DNA of 47,316 nucleotides, from the NCBI GenBank assembly GCA_020050835.1, contig JAGVKB010000132.1, positions 1 through 47,316 of the forward strand. The letters run 5' to 3'. Origin of the DNA: Candidatus Obscuribacterales bacterium (GTDB lineage: Bacteria > Cyanobacteriota > Vampirovibrionia > Obscuribacterales > Obscuribacteraceae). Position numbers and translations under genes: made by a program. This document shows positions 1-6,965 of this stretch, in pieces (position 1 is the first letter of the stretch; every line of letters begins with the position of its first letter). Under the pieces are notes generated by a model, which saw nothing but the letters and a program-made list of their open reading frames with translations, did not search any database and was not told the origin of the DNA.

Positions 1-929
1 ACTTCCGGCTGCATCTTCGACGGGACCTTCTTATCCACATCCAAAGCAGATGCAAGCGGGATAAAGCGTCCATCGCTGCCGAGCGGAGTCGACTCGTTTA
101 GTTTGATTCCGAATTGACCCGCCTCTGTGCTCGGTCTGGCTTCAGTGATTGGTACTTTCAGAGCAATGCCGACCGGACCGTCGACATTAGCGCTCAATCC
201 TTCAATCTTTGTGAGCTTGGGACCATCCTTATCCCAACCAACATTGAATGAAAGGCGATCGCCTACCTCCAGATTTCCCTTGCCGTCAGGCAGTTGGATA
301 TTGCCACCACTATCGGAAACAACTGTAATTCTCGAATCGCCCGTGCTGCGATCGCGCTCTACGCTCACACCGTTGGCAGCCGGCACGGATTTGATGAAAT
401 CAGTCAATCCATTTGTAACTTCACGGGCCATCTTTTGAGCATCGGGTGAAACGTAGTTTGCCAGCTCCTTCAAATGCTTGCTCACTTCGTTCATCTGCCG
501 GTCAAACTCTGGGTTTGCAGCGACGCCGTCGGCCGCCGCCTTTGCACTCGCATCGGCCTTGTTGCCAGCTCTTTCGACTTTCGAGTCCTTGGCTTCCCCA
601 GCATCAAGACCCGCTTTTTTTCCAGCTTTCGCCGCCTGATCCGTGGCTGGATGCGACGCGTCTTTCTGGCTGGAGCTCTCTCCTAACTGGTCGAGCAAAG
701 CCTTGGTCGAAGGATACTTGCGTCCCCGCGTTAGATCGCTCGGCGGGCGATTTTCATCCTCCCAAGCCTTTTTATTTTCTCGCATCTGCGAGTTGAGAGA
801 GCCAACCTGACTGGCGACATCTTCCCTGACACCGCCTTTTTCGCTCTTCTCGGATTTATCGGTCTGTTCAGTACGCTCTGAAGCACTGGCGGTTTCGATA
901 GGTTGGTTGGACTCTGGTCCTGTCGGCAC
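1..929 (-). CDS. N-terminal part of an unrecognised protein (runs off the window)
   Basis: An open frame on the minus strand runs from about position 929 through the window edge with no stop, so only the first ~309 residues are present. In-frame stops (TAA, TAG) lie just upstream of 970. The likely start is GTG at 929-927, preceded by a GGGGGATGAG-like ribosome site; no ATG occurs in the first ~55 codons. The N-terminal third is hydrophilic, rich in Glu, Lys, Ser and Ala, and looks disordered. A helical stretch follows, then a beta-type region with Gly/Asp/Asn turns (for example VVSDSGGNIQLPDGKGN). There is no signal peptide and no domain I can name. The many forward-strand frames here are shadows. 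Coding status is well supported; function is unknown. Confidence 0.75.
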   Translation of the reverse strand, partial: MPTGPESNQPIETASASERTEQTDKSEKSEKGGVREDVASQVGSLNSQMRENKKAWEDENRPPSDLTRGRKYPSTKALLDQLGESSSQKDASHPATDQAAKAGKKAGLDAGEAKDSKVERAGNKADASAKAAADGVAANPEFDRQMNEVSKHLKELANYVSPDAQKMAREVTNGLTDFIKSVPAANGVSVERDRSTGDSRITVVSDSGGNIQLPDGKGNLEVGDRLSFNVGWDKDGPKLTKIEGLSANVDGPVGIALKVPITEARPSTEAGQFGIKLNESTPLGSDGRFIPLASALDVDKKVPSKMQPE

Positions 930-1587
930 GGACTCATCCCCCGCGTCTGATCGTGCAAGAATGTGGCACCCTTCCCGGCTTTTCTATTATTCCCTAGATC
1001 TCGCGCGCACCGGCAAACATTAATCTGCCGACCTTGACTTGCCTTCGAACGAAAGACGGCAAACCCTTATACTACGCCATCTTGGCGACGCCAACTCACT
1101 GTTGCAGGTTGGCAACTTCGCATACCAAAATCGCTTAAATTGTGCGCTCTTAGCGGTTCACTGGGTTAGTTTAGACTGTTACGCCTGAGTGCTGTCTCGT
1201 CACAAATTGTCTGCCCAGGTCTACTGGCTACCCTGCACACCTTCTGCCAGTTTCGCTTGTCTTGAATCTCTTGAAATTGCTAATTGAGTTTTTTGGACTG
1301 ACAACAATGTGGTCCAGGGAGCAGTAGAACGAAAAGTAGCGTTAATCCCAAGATGCCTTTCTACTGGTTGTTCTCGGTTCTGCTGCTTTTTGTCTGTTTT
1401 AGATCGGAACAAGTCCTTGATCGCTTTTTGGCAATGATTTCTCGCCAATAGCGTTGAACTCACAAGATAACAAGGAGCTTAGCGCCACTTTTCGGTCCAA
1501 TGATTCTCACACCCCACAATCGACGATATTGCAATCAATCTCAGTCGCAACTAGAGAAGCGATCGACTGTCGATTCATTCCCGGTCA

Positions 1588-1616
1588 TTGAGATGATTTT
1601 TAATATACTGTATGAG
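1588..1616 (+). promoter_or_regulatory. Candidate promoter of a small RNA
   Basis: TTGAGA (1588-1593) is separated by exactly 17 bases from TATGAG (1611-1616), a reasonable sigma-70 promoter. It is followed about 90 bases later by a strong intrinsic-terminator hairpin with no coding frame between. It overlaps a weak copy of the recurring TACTR-N7-TAGTR element (1606-1622). Confidence 0.45.
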
Positions 1617-1622
1617 ATAGTG

Positions 1623-1712
1623 CTTAAAAAGATTGAAAAATTGCGTGGGGCCGACTTGCCTGTAAAGTCGCCCGCAACCAGACCGAGAAGAGCTCATTAG
1701 CCCTTCTCGGTC
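1623..1712 (+). ncRNA. Candidate structured small RNA, about 90 nt
   Basis: The stretch between the candidate promoter and the terminator folds into two clear hairpins. The first is TTGC(1641-1644)/GCAA(1674-1677), then GGG/CCC, then CGACTT(1652-1657)/AAGTCG(1665-1670) around a 7-base loop. The second is a perfect 10-bp stem, GACCGAGAAG(1681-1690)/CTTCTCGGTC(1703-1712), followed by TTTC. A 5' A-rich single strand (about 1625-1640) precedes the first hairpin. No tRNA, SRP or 6S signature is visible. The short frames through it have no SD site. It lies in an 830-base gap between two minus-strand genes, so it is not an untranslated region of a plus-strand gene. Confidence 0.45.
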
Positions 1713-1759
1713 TTTCACGTAACTTCAGCCGAGACCGTAACGACACTGCTGCATCGGTC

Positions 1760-1843
1760 TCAGTTGCAACTGATCGTTGCCATCAGCTTACCTTGATGTG
1801 CTCCGACAGCTCCGCAAATGAGCCCACCGACGAGAAAGAACAT
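1760..1843 (-). CDS. 27-residue hydrophobic mini-protein
   Basis: A very short frame (MFFLVGGLICGAVGAHQGK at the N-terminus, 27 residues in all) is preceded by one of the best ribosome sites in the window, AAAGGAGG, seven bases before its ATG. It encodes a single hydrophobic, glycine-containing segment that could span or insert in the membrane, then a short polar tail. It is the last of three co-directional minus-strand genes (2330-2746, 1924-2214, this one), all with strong SD sites and no visible terminator between them, so it is probably co-transcribed. Function unknown; it could also be a leader peptide, although nothing follows it on this strand within 800 bases. Confidence 0.5.
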   Translation of the reverse strand: MFFLVGGLICGAVGAHQGKLMATISCN

Positions 1844-1923
1844 GATGACCTCCTTTGTGCTCTTTCGATGTTTTCAAAATCAGATCGAGCATCAATCCGG
1901 CCACCGGACTATGCTGCCACTCC

Positions 1924-2214
1924 TCACGTCAACAGATACGCCGAACTGACAAGCGCGGCCAGATAGAGCGCCACGACCCATTCCGTTCGACCGAGATAGT
2001 CCTTGCCGTCCCGGCTTACCCACAACCCTGCCAGGATGGCAAGCATGCTGCCCACAACGGAGAGACCGATGCCGAGCACTAAGACATGCACGATCGTCAG
2101 AATATGCCCAACACAAGCGAGCAAAGCTCCGCCAAGACATCCCAACAAGCATGCCGGAAGCAGAGTCAACACCCAGTCAAACAGGAAATTCAAGCAGTCT
2201 CTTATGCTGGACAT
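1924..2214 (-). CDS. Small membrane protein, three hydrophobic segments
   Basis: A 96-residue protein. I chose the ATG at 2214 over an upstream one at 2241 because AAAAGGAGAAG sits just before it. Three hydrophobic segments are visible (roughly residues 8-40, 41-65 and 77-95), rich in Leu, Gly, Ala and Cys, with a short charged loop (SRDGKDYLGRTEW) between the second and third. No family recognised. It sits in the middle of the three-gene minus-strand unit, with the 138-residue soluble protein upstream and the 27-residue hydrophobic peptide downstream. Confidence 0.7.
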   Translation of the reverse strand: MSSIRDCLNFLFDWVLTLLPACLLGCLGGALLACVGHILTIVHVLVLGIGLSVVGSMLAILAGLWVSRDGKDYLGRTEWVVALYLAALVSSAYLLT

Positions 2215-2329
2215 AATCTTCTCCTTTTCGCAAATTGCCATTGTTCAATGGACTGTGCTTTGCCGAAGCACAGTCGAGTCAAATTCATCCCATTCCGGCA
2301 GGCTGCGCCCGAAGAGGCAAAAGTGCTGT

Positions 2330-2746
2330 TCAGGCATCGATCTGCGCGATACCTTCGAGTTCTCGATAACACCGTGACACCATCGCATCGAGAACCTGCA
2401 CTAGTGTTCGGGTAATCGCCAACCAGGATGGCTTGTCGTTGAAACATTCCAGCCCAATATCCTGCTTGAGCAGGTTGAGCGCATTGAAAACCGGTGTGTC
2501 GAGCTGCTCTTCCACGTCTCGGTCGTAATTTTCCGGAACGGTGCAGTAAGCGACAGTCTGCTCGGCCTGGCGCAAAATCCAATCGGCCTGCTGAGTCAGC
2601 ACCAGAGCGATCAGAGCCTTGCTTGTCACCGCCTGATTGCTCGACTGCCGCTTTATGACGCTCTTTGCCTGAATCTCTTCCAGAGATTCGCGAAGCTTCT
2701 CGACTCTCTTTTCGAGCGCTCGCGCCTCCACCATGATCTTAGGCAT
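2330..2746 (-). CDS. Unrecognised helical protein, 138 aa
   Basis: It begins with ATG at 2746 behind the ribosome site GAAAGGAGG. The first ~35 residues are strongly charged and heptad-like (EARALEKRVEKLRESLEEI), suggesting a short coiled coil. The rest is predicted helical, with conserved-looking Trp, Cys and His residues. No signal peptide or membrane segment. It is the promoter-proximal gene of a three-gene unit with two small membrane proteins, so a cytoplasmic partner of those is possible (inference). Confidence 0.75.
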   Translation of the reverse strand: MPKIMVEARALEKRVEKLRESLEEIQAKSVIKRQSSNQAVTSKALIALVLTQQADWILRQAEQTVAYCTVPENYDRDVEEQLDTPVFNALNLLKQDIGLECFNDKPSWLAITRTLVQVLDAMVSRCYRELEGIAQIDA

Positions 2747-3323
2747 TTAAAGCCTCCTTTCGTCGCTGACTGAAAACCTATTGGCCGGCGGCCAATTCGG
2801 TAGGATCTAGACTCGGGGTATTGCTTAAGTATTGGTTCGGCTAATCACTCAAGAAAGTTGGGATAAGAGCAGAGATAACAACTAGGTATCAAAGTTCTTT
2901 CGAGAAATCCAACTACTGAGCGCTCCTGAATGGAGCTAACCATTTGACTTAGACGATGGTCGGCATAATGTCTGATTGCAGTAGATTTGAAGCACTATTC
3001 ACAGGCAATTTGTGCGGCCGCTGCCTGCCAACAGCTGCCGTAAAGAGTCATTGCAAGCAGCTTTGATTGGGAGCTTCACCATACCAATACCAAATAACCA
3101 CCTAAGTCCGGCATGGCCGAAATCAGATTAAGCCGGCACGGACTGGCTCGAAATGAGAGTCGCCGGGAAGGAGAAGGCCAAGTTTGCCGATCCAAACTTC
3201 GATTATGGACGGATAAAGCGCAGCATGTCGACGGCTCAAGCAACCGTCGACATGCTGGGTGGTGGGGAAAGCACCGATTTAACAGCCTTGGGATCAAAAT
3301 GGAGCTTTGGTGCAGCGAGCTAC
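2747..3323. other. Gap with a 14-bp inverted repeat and no clear gene
   Basis: This 577-base stretch separates the three-gene minus unit from the minus-strand secreted-protein gene. I see no gene with a ribosome site. A plus-strand frame (3153-3458) has plausible codons in its first 60 codons but no SD, and it runs into the opposite-strand gene. The notable structure is the inverted repeat listed separately. Confidence 0.4.
3221..3257. repeat. Perfect 14-bp inverted repeat
   Basis: CAGCATGTCGACGG (3221-3234) and its exact reverse complement CCGTCGACATGCTG (3244-3257) flank a 9-base spacer. Neither side has a T-tract, so it is not a typical terminator. It lies about 65 bases beyond the 3' end of the minus-strand gene 3324-3956. 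A transcript end, an mRNA-stabilising hairpin or a protein-binding site are all possible. Confidence 0.7.
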
Positions 3324-3956
3324 CTAGTAGCCTCTAAACCAGTTTTTGACTCCATTCCACAGGCCAGGACTATTCGAACTGATGGTGTTTTGTTGGTCCT
3401 GCAGCAGATTCAATCGATCTTGCAGGAAAGAGCGTTGACTGCCGGAGAGATTGTTTGAATTCAGTAGTTGCTGAATTTGAGAACGACGATCTCCAATCCG
3501 GGAAGTCAGCAAGTTGTTCAATGAGGTCTGTTGCGATTGCAGAGTGGACAGTCGATTCTGTAACGAGTTTCTTTGACGGTTTGACAGATTGCCGGAGTTC
3601 AATCTCTGTTGAACCTGCTGTATCTCGTTCGACAGACGAGCGCTGCGCTCGACATCCGGTCTGTCAGCCAATCCTAATCCAAGGTTTCCAAAATTGTTTC
3701 CGGAGAAAGAGGCATAATTTTGATTGTGTCTGCGGCCGTAGCCGTTGCCCCTGCCATTGCTCCAGCCTCTTTGATCGTTGCAGCTGTTGCCGCTCGCATT
3801 TACGTAGCCATTTGCATAGCTATTGCCGTATCCGTAACCGTTACCGCTGCCAAATCCGGAGCCGTTCCAATTGGGGCCGGCATTAGCCGGGATAGTCGCC
3901 GAAATCAGCGTAGTGGCGACAACTGCAAAGGCAGCAGTCAGTCCTGTAAATCTCAT
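3324..3956 (-). CDS. Secreted Gly/Asn-rich protein with two helical repeats
   Basis: A 210-residue product. The start ATG at 3956 is chosen because GAGAGGAG precedes it and a signal peptide begins there: positively charged N-terminus, hydrophobic core, and a likely cut after residue 26 (IPANA/GP). The mature protein starts with ~65 residues rich in Gly, Asn, Tyr and Ser (GFGSGNGYGYGN), probably disordered or surface-exposed. The C-terminal ~95 residues hold two related ~40-residue segments, one containing LNSGNLSNRQRNSLQNRL and one containing LNSNNLSGSQRSFLQDRL. Both look like paired amphipathic helices with Gln/Asn-rich faces. No named family. It diverges from the MarR regulator at 4197. Confidence 0.8.
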   Translation of the reverse strand: MRFTGLTAAFAVVATTLISATIPANAGPNWNGSGFGSGNGYGYGNSYANGYVNASGNSCNDQRGWSNGRGNGYGRRHNQNYASFSGNNFGNLGLGLADRPDVERSARLSNEIQQVQQRLNSGNLSNRQRNSLQNRLSTLQSQQTSLNNLLTSRIGDRRSQIQQLLNSNNLSGSQRSFLQDRLNLLQDQQNTISSNSPGLWNGVKNWFRGY

Positions 3957-4196
3957 GTTGCAATCTCCTCTCATTCCAGTTGAGCTGTTATCTCTTTCCG
4001 CCAGACGAACACTTCCCGATGCATCGCGATTCGGATCGGCCGCTGGGCTTTTTCCGAATACTCTTCGAGACGCCGGCGAAACTAAATTGTTCTCCAAATC
4101 AGATTAACTCCCGATCATCTTTGCGGACAATTGCAAACAGGTGCTCTATCTTGAGAATGACGATCAGTAAAACGGATTATTTGCCTAAGTCTTTAT

Positions 4197-4679
4197 ATGC
4201 CGAAGCCTACTCAAAATACGCAGTCAGAGGCACCAGAGGCCGTCCCAACAAGCCTTTCTCATAGTGCAGGATTCTTGCTGAATAGATCAGCACGCATCAT
4301 TAGAGAGAGGGTAGAGGAAGCGCTCCACCCTTTAGGACTATCCGCCCAGGCTTACGGATTGATGAGGCTGATCGAGGCGGGAGGCCCGACCACCCAGCAG
4401 AGCCTTTGCGCCAGAAACAAGATCGACAGAACAACAATGGTTCAGCTCCTCGACCAACTGGAGGAGCGACAATTGGTACTCAGGCAGCCAAGTTCCACCG
4501 ATCGGCGAGCCAACCTGATCTTTCTTACTCCAAGAGGGCGCAAGACTCTTTCCCGGGCGACACGACTGGTTAAAAAAGAGCAAGAGAAGTTTCTGGCTCC
4601 CCTTGCTCCGGAAGAGTGGGAATCTTTACGACAGCAGCTAATCAAGCTACTCGAGCACAATTTTGATAGGCAGCCGTAA
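4197..4679 (+). CDS. MarR-family transcriptional regulator
   Basis: A 160-residue protein with the MarR winged-helix layout: an N-terminal dimerisation helix (~20-45), the HTH (TTQQSLCARNKIDRTTMVQLLDQ and following, ~65-90), a charged wing with the typical DRR (STDRRANLIFLTPRGR, ~100-115) and C-terminal helices ending HNFDRQP. MarR proteins usually repress neighbouring genes and respond to small ligands. The likely targets here are the divergent secreted protein (start at 3956) and the symporter 100 bases downstream; this is inference from position. The start ATG at 4197 lacks a good SD, so translation may be weak or leaderless. Confidence 0.88.
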   Translation: MPKPTQNTQSEAPEAVPTSLSHSAGFLLNRSARIIRERVEEALHPLGLSAQAYGLMRLIEAGGPTTQQSLCARNKIDRTTMVQLLDQLEERQLVLRQPSSTDRRANLIFLTPRGRKTLSRATRLVKKEQEKFLAPLAPEEWESLRQQLIKLLEHNFDRQP

Positions 4680-4745
4680 GAGCGAACCGGACGCTTGCTC
4701 TCGACATCCTTAGCGGCGCCCAACGAAGGAAGGCGAGCCTCCCTG

Positions 4746-4751
4746 TATAAT
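4746..4751 (+). promoter_or_regulatory. Perfect -10 hexamer upstream of the symporter
   Basis: TATAAT lies 35 bases before the symporter GTG start, and an SD (AAGGAG, 4769-4774) lies between them. No convincing -35 hexamer is visible 16-18 bases upstream, which would suit regulated transcription. Confidence 0.45.
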
Positions 4752-4780
4752 TTGCGGCCTATTTATCTAAGGAGAAACAA

Positions 4781-6058
4781 GTGAAGCTCCCCGGACTTAC
4801 CACGCAAATTTTCATCGGGCTTGTAGCAGGTGTTCTTGTCGGCTGGCTGTTCCCAGCAGTCGGCGTTGCGCTTGCGCCGGGCAGTGAAGTGTTTCTACGA
4901 TTAATCAAGTCGATCATCGCGCCGCTGGTTTTTGCCACGCTCGTCGTTGGCATCGCCGGTGCCGGCAACATGCACGCGGTAGGCCGGCTGGGGCTAAAGT
5001 CATTCATCTTCTTCGAAGTAGTAACAACTTTTGCTCTCTTCATCGGGCTGTTTATCGTTAACGTCGTACAGCCGGGGGCGGGAGTGCATCTGACCCAGAC
5101 TGCGGCTACTACCACCGCAACGGAGTTGGCATCCAAGCAGCAAACACTGGCTGAAATCATCACTCACGTCTTTCCAACCAGCATCATCGACTCGATGGCT
5201 AGAGGCGATGTGCTGCAGATAGTCGTTTTCTCGACCTTGTTTGCCGCTGCTGTCAGTGCGGTTAAGGCTCAACCGATCGTCGACTTCTGCCAATCTCTGT
5301 CGGAAGTGATGTTCAAATACACCAATTATGTGATGAAACTGGCACCGCTTGGCGTTGCAGCGGCGATAGCCGCGACGATCGGGCAACATGGGCTCGGCGT
5401 GCTTGTTTCACTGGGCAAGCTGGTGGGAACACTCTATCTGGCGCTTGGGGTATGTGTCGTGGGAGTCCTGATTCCCTGCGCATTGATCGCCCGCGTGCCG
5501 ATCGGGCGCTTCCTTGCCGCATCCAAAGAGCCAATGCTGATCGGATTCTCCACCGGAAGCAGCGAAGCAGCTCTGCCTAAGTCACTGCAAAACATGGAAG
5601 CGATCGGCGTCCCACGCGGCATCGTTAGTTTTGTTCTACCGCTGGGCTACACTTTCAATCTGGTCGGTACAACACTATATTTGTCGCTGGCATCGGTGTT
5701 CATCGCCCAAGCAGCAGGCATAAATCTTCCGATTCAAACTCAGCTGCTTATGCTGCTGACACTCATGCTGACCAGCAAAGGCGTAGCTGCTGTTCCACGC
5801 GCTTCGCTCGTCATATTGGCAGGAACACTTTCTTCCTTCAATCTACCGCTGTCCGGCATTGCGCTGATCCTGGGCGTGGACACAATTATGGACATGGGAA
5901 GAACGGCAATCAACGTTTTGGGCAACTGCCTGGCCTCCGCTGTAATGGCGCGCTGGGAAGGACATTCACTAGACGGCAAGCCGGTAGCAGGGAAAGAAAC
6001 CGAAGCGCTGGAATCACAACAGCCGGAAGAAGCTCGCGAACTTGTTCTTACGAAGTAA
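4781..6058 (+). CDS. Dicarboxylate/amino-acid:cation symporter (DAACS family)
   Basis: A 425-residue membrane protein of the GltP/DctA type, which takes up acidic amino acids or C4-dicarboxylates with Na+ or H+. The family signatures are intact: the serine-rich re-entrant loop GFSTGSSEAALPKSLQNM (~248-265), the YTFNLVGTTLY segment, and MDMGRTAINVLGNCLASAV near the C-terminus, which holds the Arg and Asn/Asp substrate and ion ligands. About eight membrane segments plus two hairpins fit the length. Translation starts at GTG (4781) behind AAGGAGAAAC. The last ~30 residues are a charged cytoplasmic tail. The MarR gene upstream is the obvious candidate regulator. The 3' end overlaps the convergent TusA-like gene by 11 bases. 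Confidence 0.93.
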   Translation: MKLPGLTTQIFIGLVAGVLVGWLFPAVGVALAPGSEVFLRLIKSIIAPLVFATLVVGIAGAGNMHAVGRLGLKSFIFFEVVTTFALFIGLFIVNVVQPGAGVHLTQTAATTTATELASKQQTLAEIITHVFPTSIIDSMARGDVLQIVVFSTLFAAAVSAVKAQPIVDFCQSLSEVMFKYTNYVMKLAPLGVAAAIAATIGQHGLGVLVSLGKLVGTLYLALGVCVVGVLIPCALIARVPIGRFLAASKEPMLIGFSTGSSEAALPKSLQNMEAIGVPRGIVSFVLPLGYTFNLVGTTLYLSLASVFIAQAAGINLPIQTQLLMLLTLMLTSKGVAAVPRASLVILAGTLSSFNLPLSGIALILGVDTIMDMGRTAINVLGNCLASAVMARWEGHSLDGKPVAGKETEALESQQPEEARELVLTK

Positions 6059-6299
6059 CTTCGTCAGATTTTCGGCGAATAAGATACTCCGGGTGCTCGG
6101 CTCTTACGAGCTGGTGCCCGGTCAATTCGCACCAAGCTGGCATGTCCTGCGGCGCACCGCGATCCAGCGCCGTCACTTTGATAGTTTGTCCAGCCTGCAT
6201 ATCGTTCAGCAAGTACCAGAGCTTATAGACCAGCTCCCCACAGCCCATCTCTCCAGCATCGAACTCTTTGTCGAACTCGCAAGACCGCGACTCGCTCAT
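6048..6299 (-). CDS. TusA/SirA-like sulfur-carrier protein
   Basis: An 83-residue protein. The ATG at 6299 is preceded by GAGGA and preferred over one nine codons upstream. The two-layer TusA fold is suggested by Cys20 in the 'MGCGELVYKL' segment, the 'LNDMQAGQTIKVTALD' strand-turn, and the characteristic 'RGAPQDMPAWCELTGHQLV' stretch. Canonical TusA has a Cys-Pro-x-Pro motif, but here the residue after Cys20 is Gly. TusA-like proteins pass persulfide sulfur to tRNA thiolation or other sulfur pathways; whether this variant does so is not clear. No sulfur-relay partner lies nearby. It is convergent with the symporter and overlaps its stop by 11 bases. Confidence 0.75.
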   Translation of the reverse strand: MSESRSCEFDKEFDAGEMGCGELVYKLWYLLNDMQAGQTIKVTALDRGAPQDMPAWCELTGHQLVRAEHPEYLIRRKSDEVTS

Positions 6300-6965
6300 G
6301 AAAAATCCTCGCTCGTGCAGCAAAAGATTGCCGCGCCCAATGATTAGTAAACCCAGGCTAAAGATTGTAACTCTGTCTTAGAGAAGAACGTCGTTCGCTT
6401 TATCACAAGTCGCAGCAGTCTAACGGCAGTGTCACCCCGTAGCCGCCACCACAAATTTCCAGCTAGGCTTGAGTATTGAGCTGGCAAAAAGTACGAGGCG
6501 AAAGCAAGCTCAGCTCGTCCTGCCAACTTCCTACGGGCAATATTATGCGCTGCTTATGCAAGCTGCACGAAGCGGTCTCAGTGGGAGGATCACGGACCTT
6601 TAGAGGCACTTAAGATTTTCGGCTCGAAGTCGAAACAAGCAAACAGAGTTAGAACTTCCGCGCCCGAGTTACCGGCCGAAAGGAGCTTGAATTGATCTTC
6701 TGCCAACTCATATGTTTAACAGTCTTCCAATTAACTGCAACTAATAAGCTCTCAAGAACAGCCAAGCAACTAACCAATAACCACGAGAGAAACATTCAGA
6801 GCATCTGGCATGCTTGCAGATAGCTCGGCCTTGTCTTCCCGCATTGAAACAACCGGTAACCGTCCGGCTCACACAGACCCTCGGCTGAATCGGCACCATT
6901 GTGGTGCTCTTCTCGATGCCGGTGGCCTTCTTACACTCACTTCTACCGAAGGGGGAAATCTAGTA
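6300..6965. other. Non-coding gap
   Basis: These 666 bases separate the divergent TusA-like and HD-domain genes. A frame runs in-phase into the HD gene from 6810, but it lacks a ribosome site and its codon choice differs from the body of that gene. I treat it as leader. I see no strong hairpin or tRNA here. Reading the minus strand near 6340, TTTACTAATCATT resembles the left half of the recurring element. Confidence 0.4.

Noticed and set aside
1221-1463. 80-codon minus-strand frame
   Set aside because: No ribosome site and no coding-like composition, in a region otherwise consistent with regulatory DNA.
3153-3458. Plus-strand frame of 101 codons with a plausible first 60 codons
   Set aside because: No ribosome site. 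It includes the 14-bp inverted repeat and runs antisense into the well-supported secreted-protein gene, so I could not support it as a gene.
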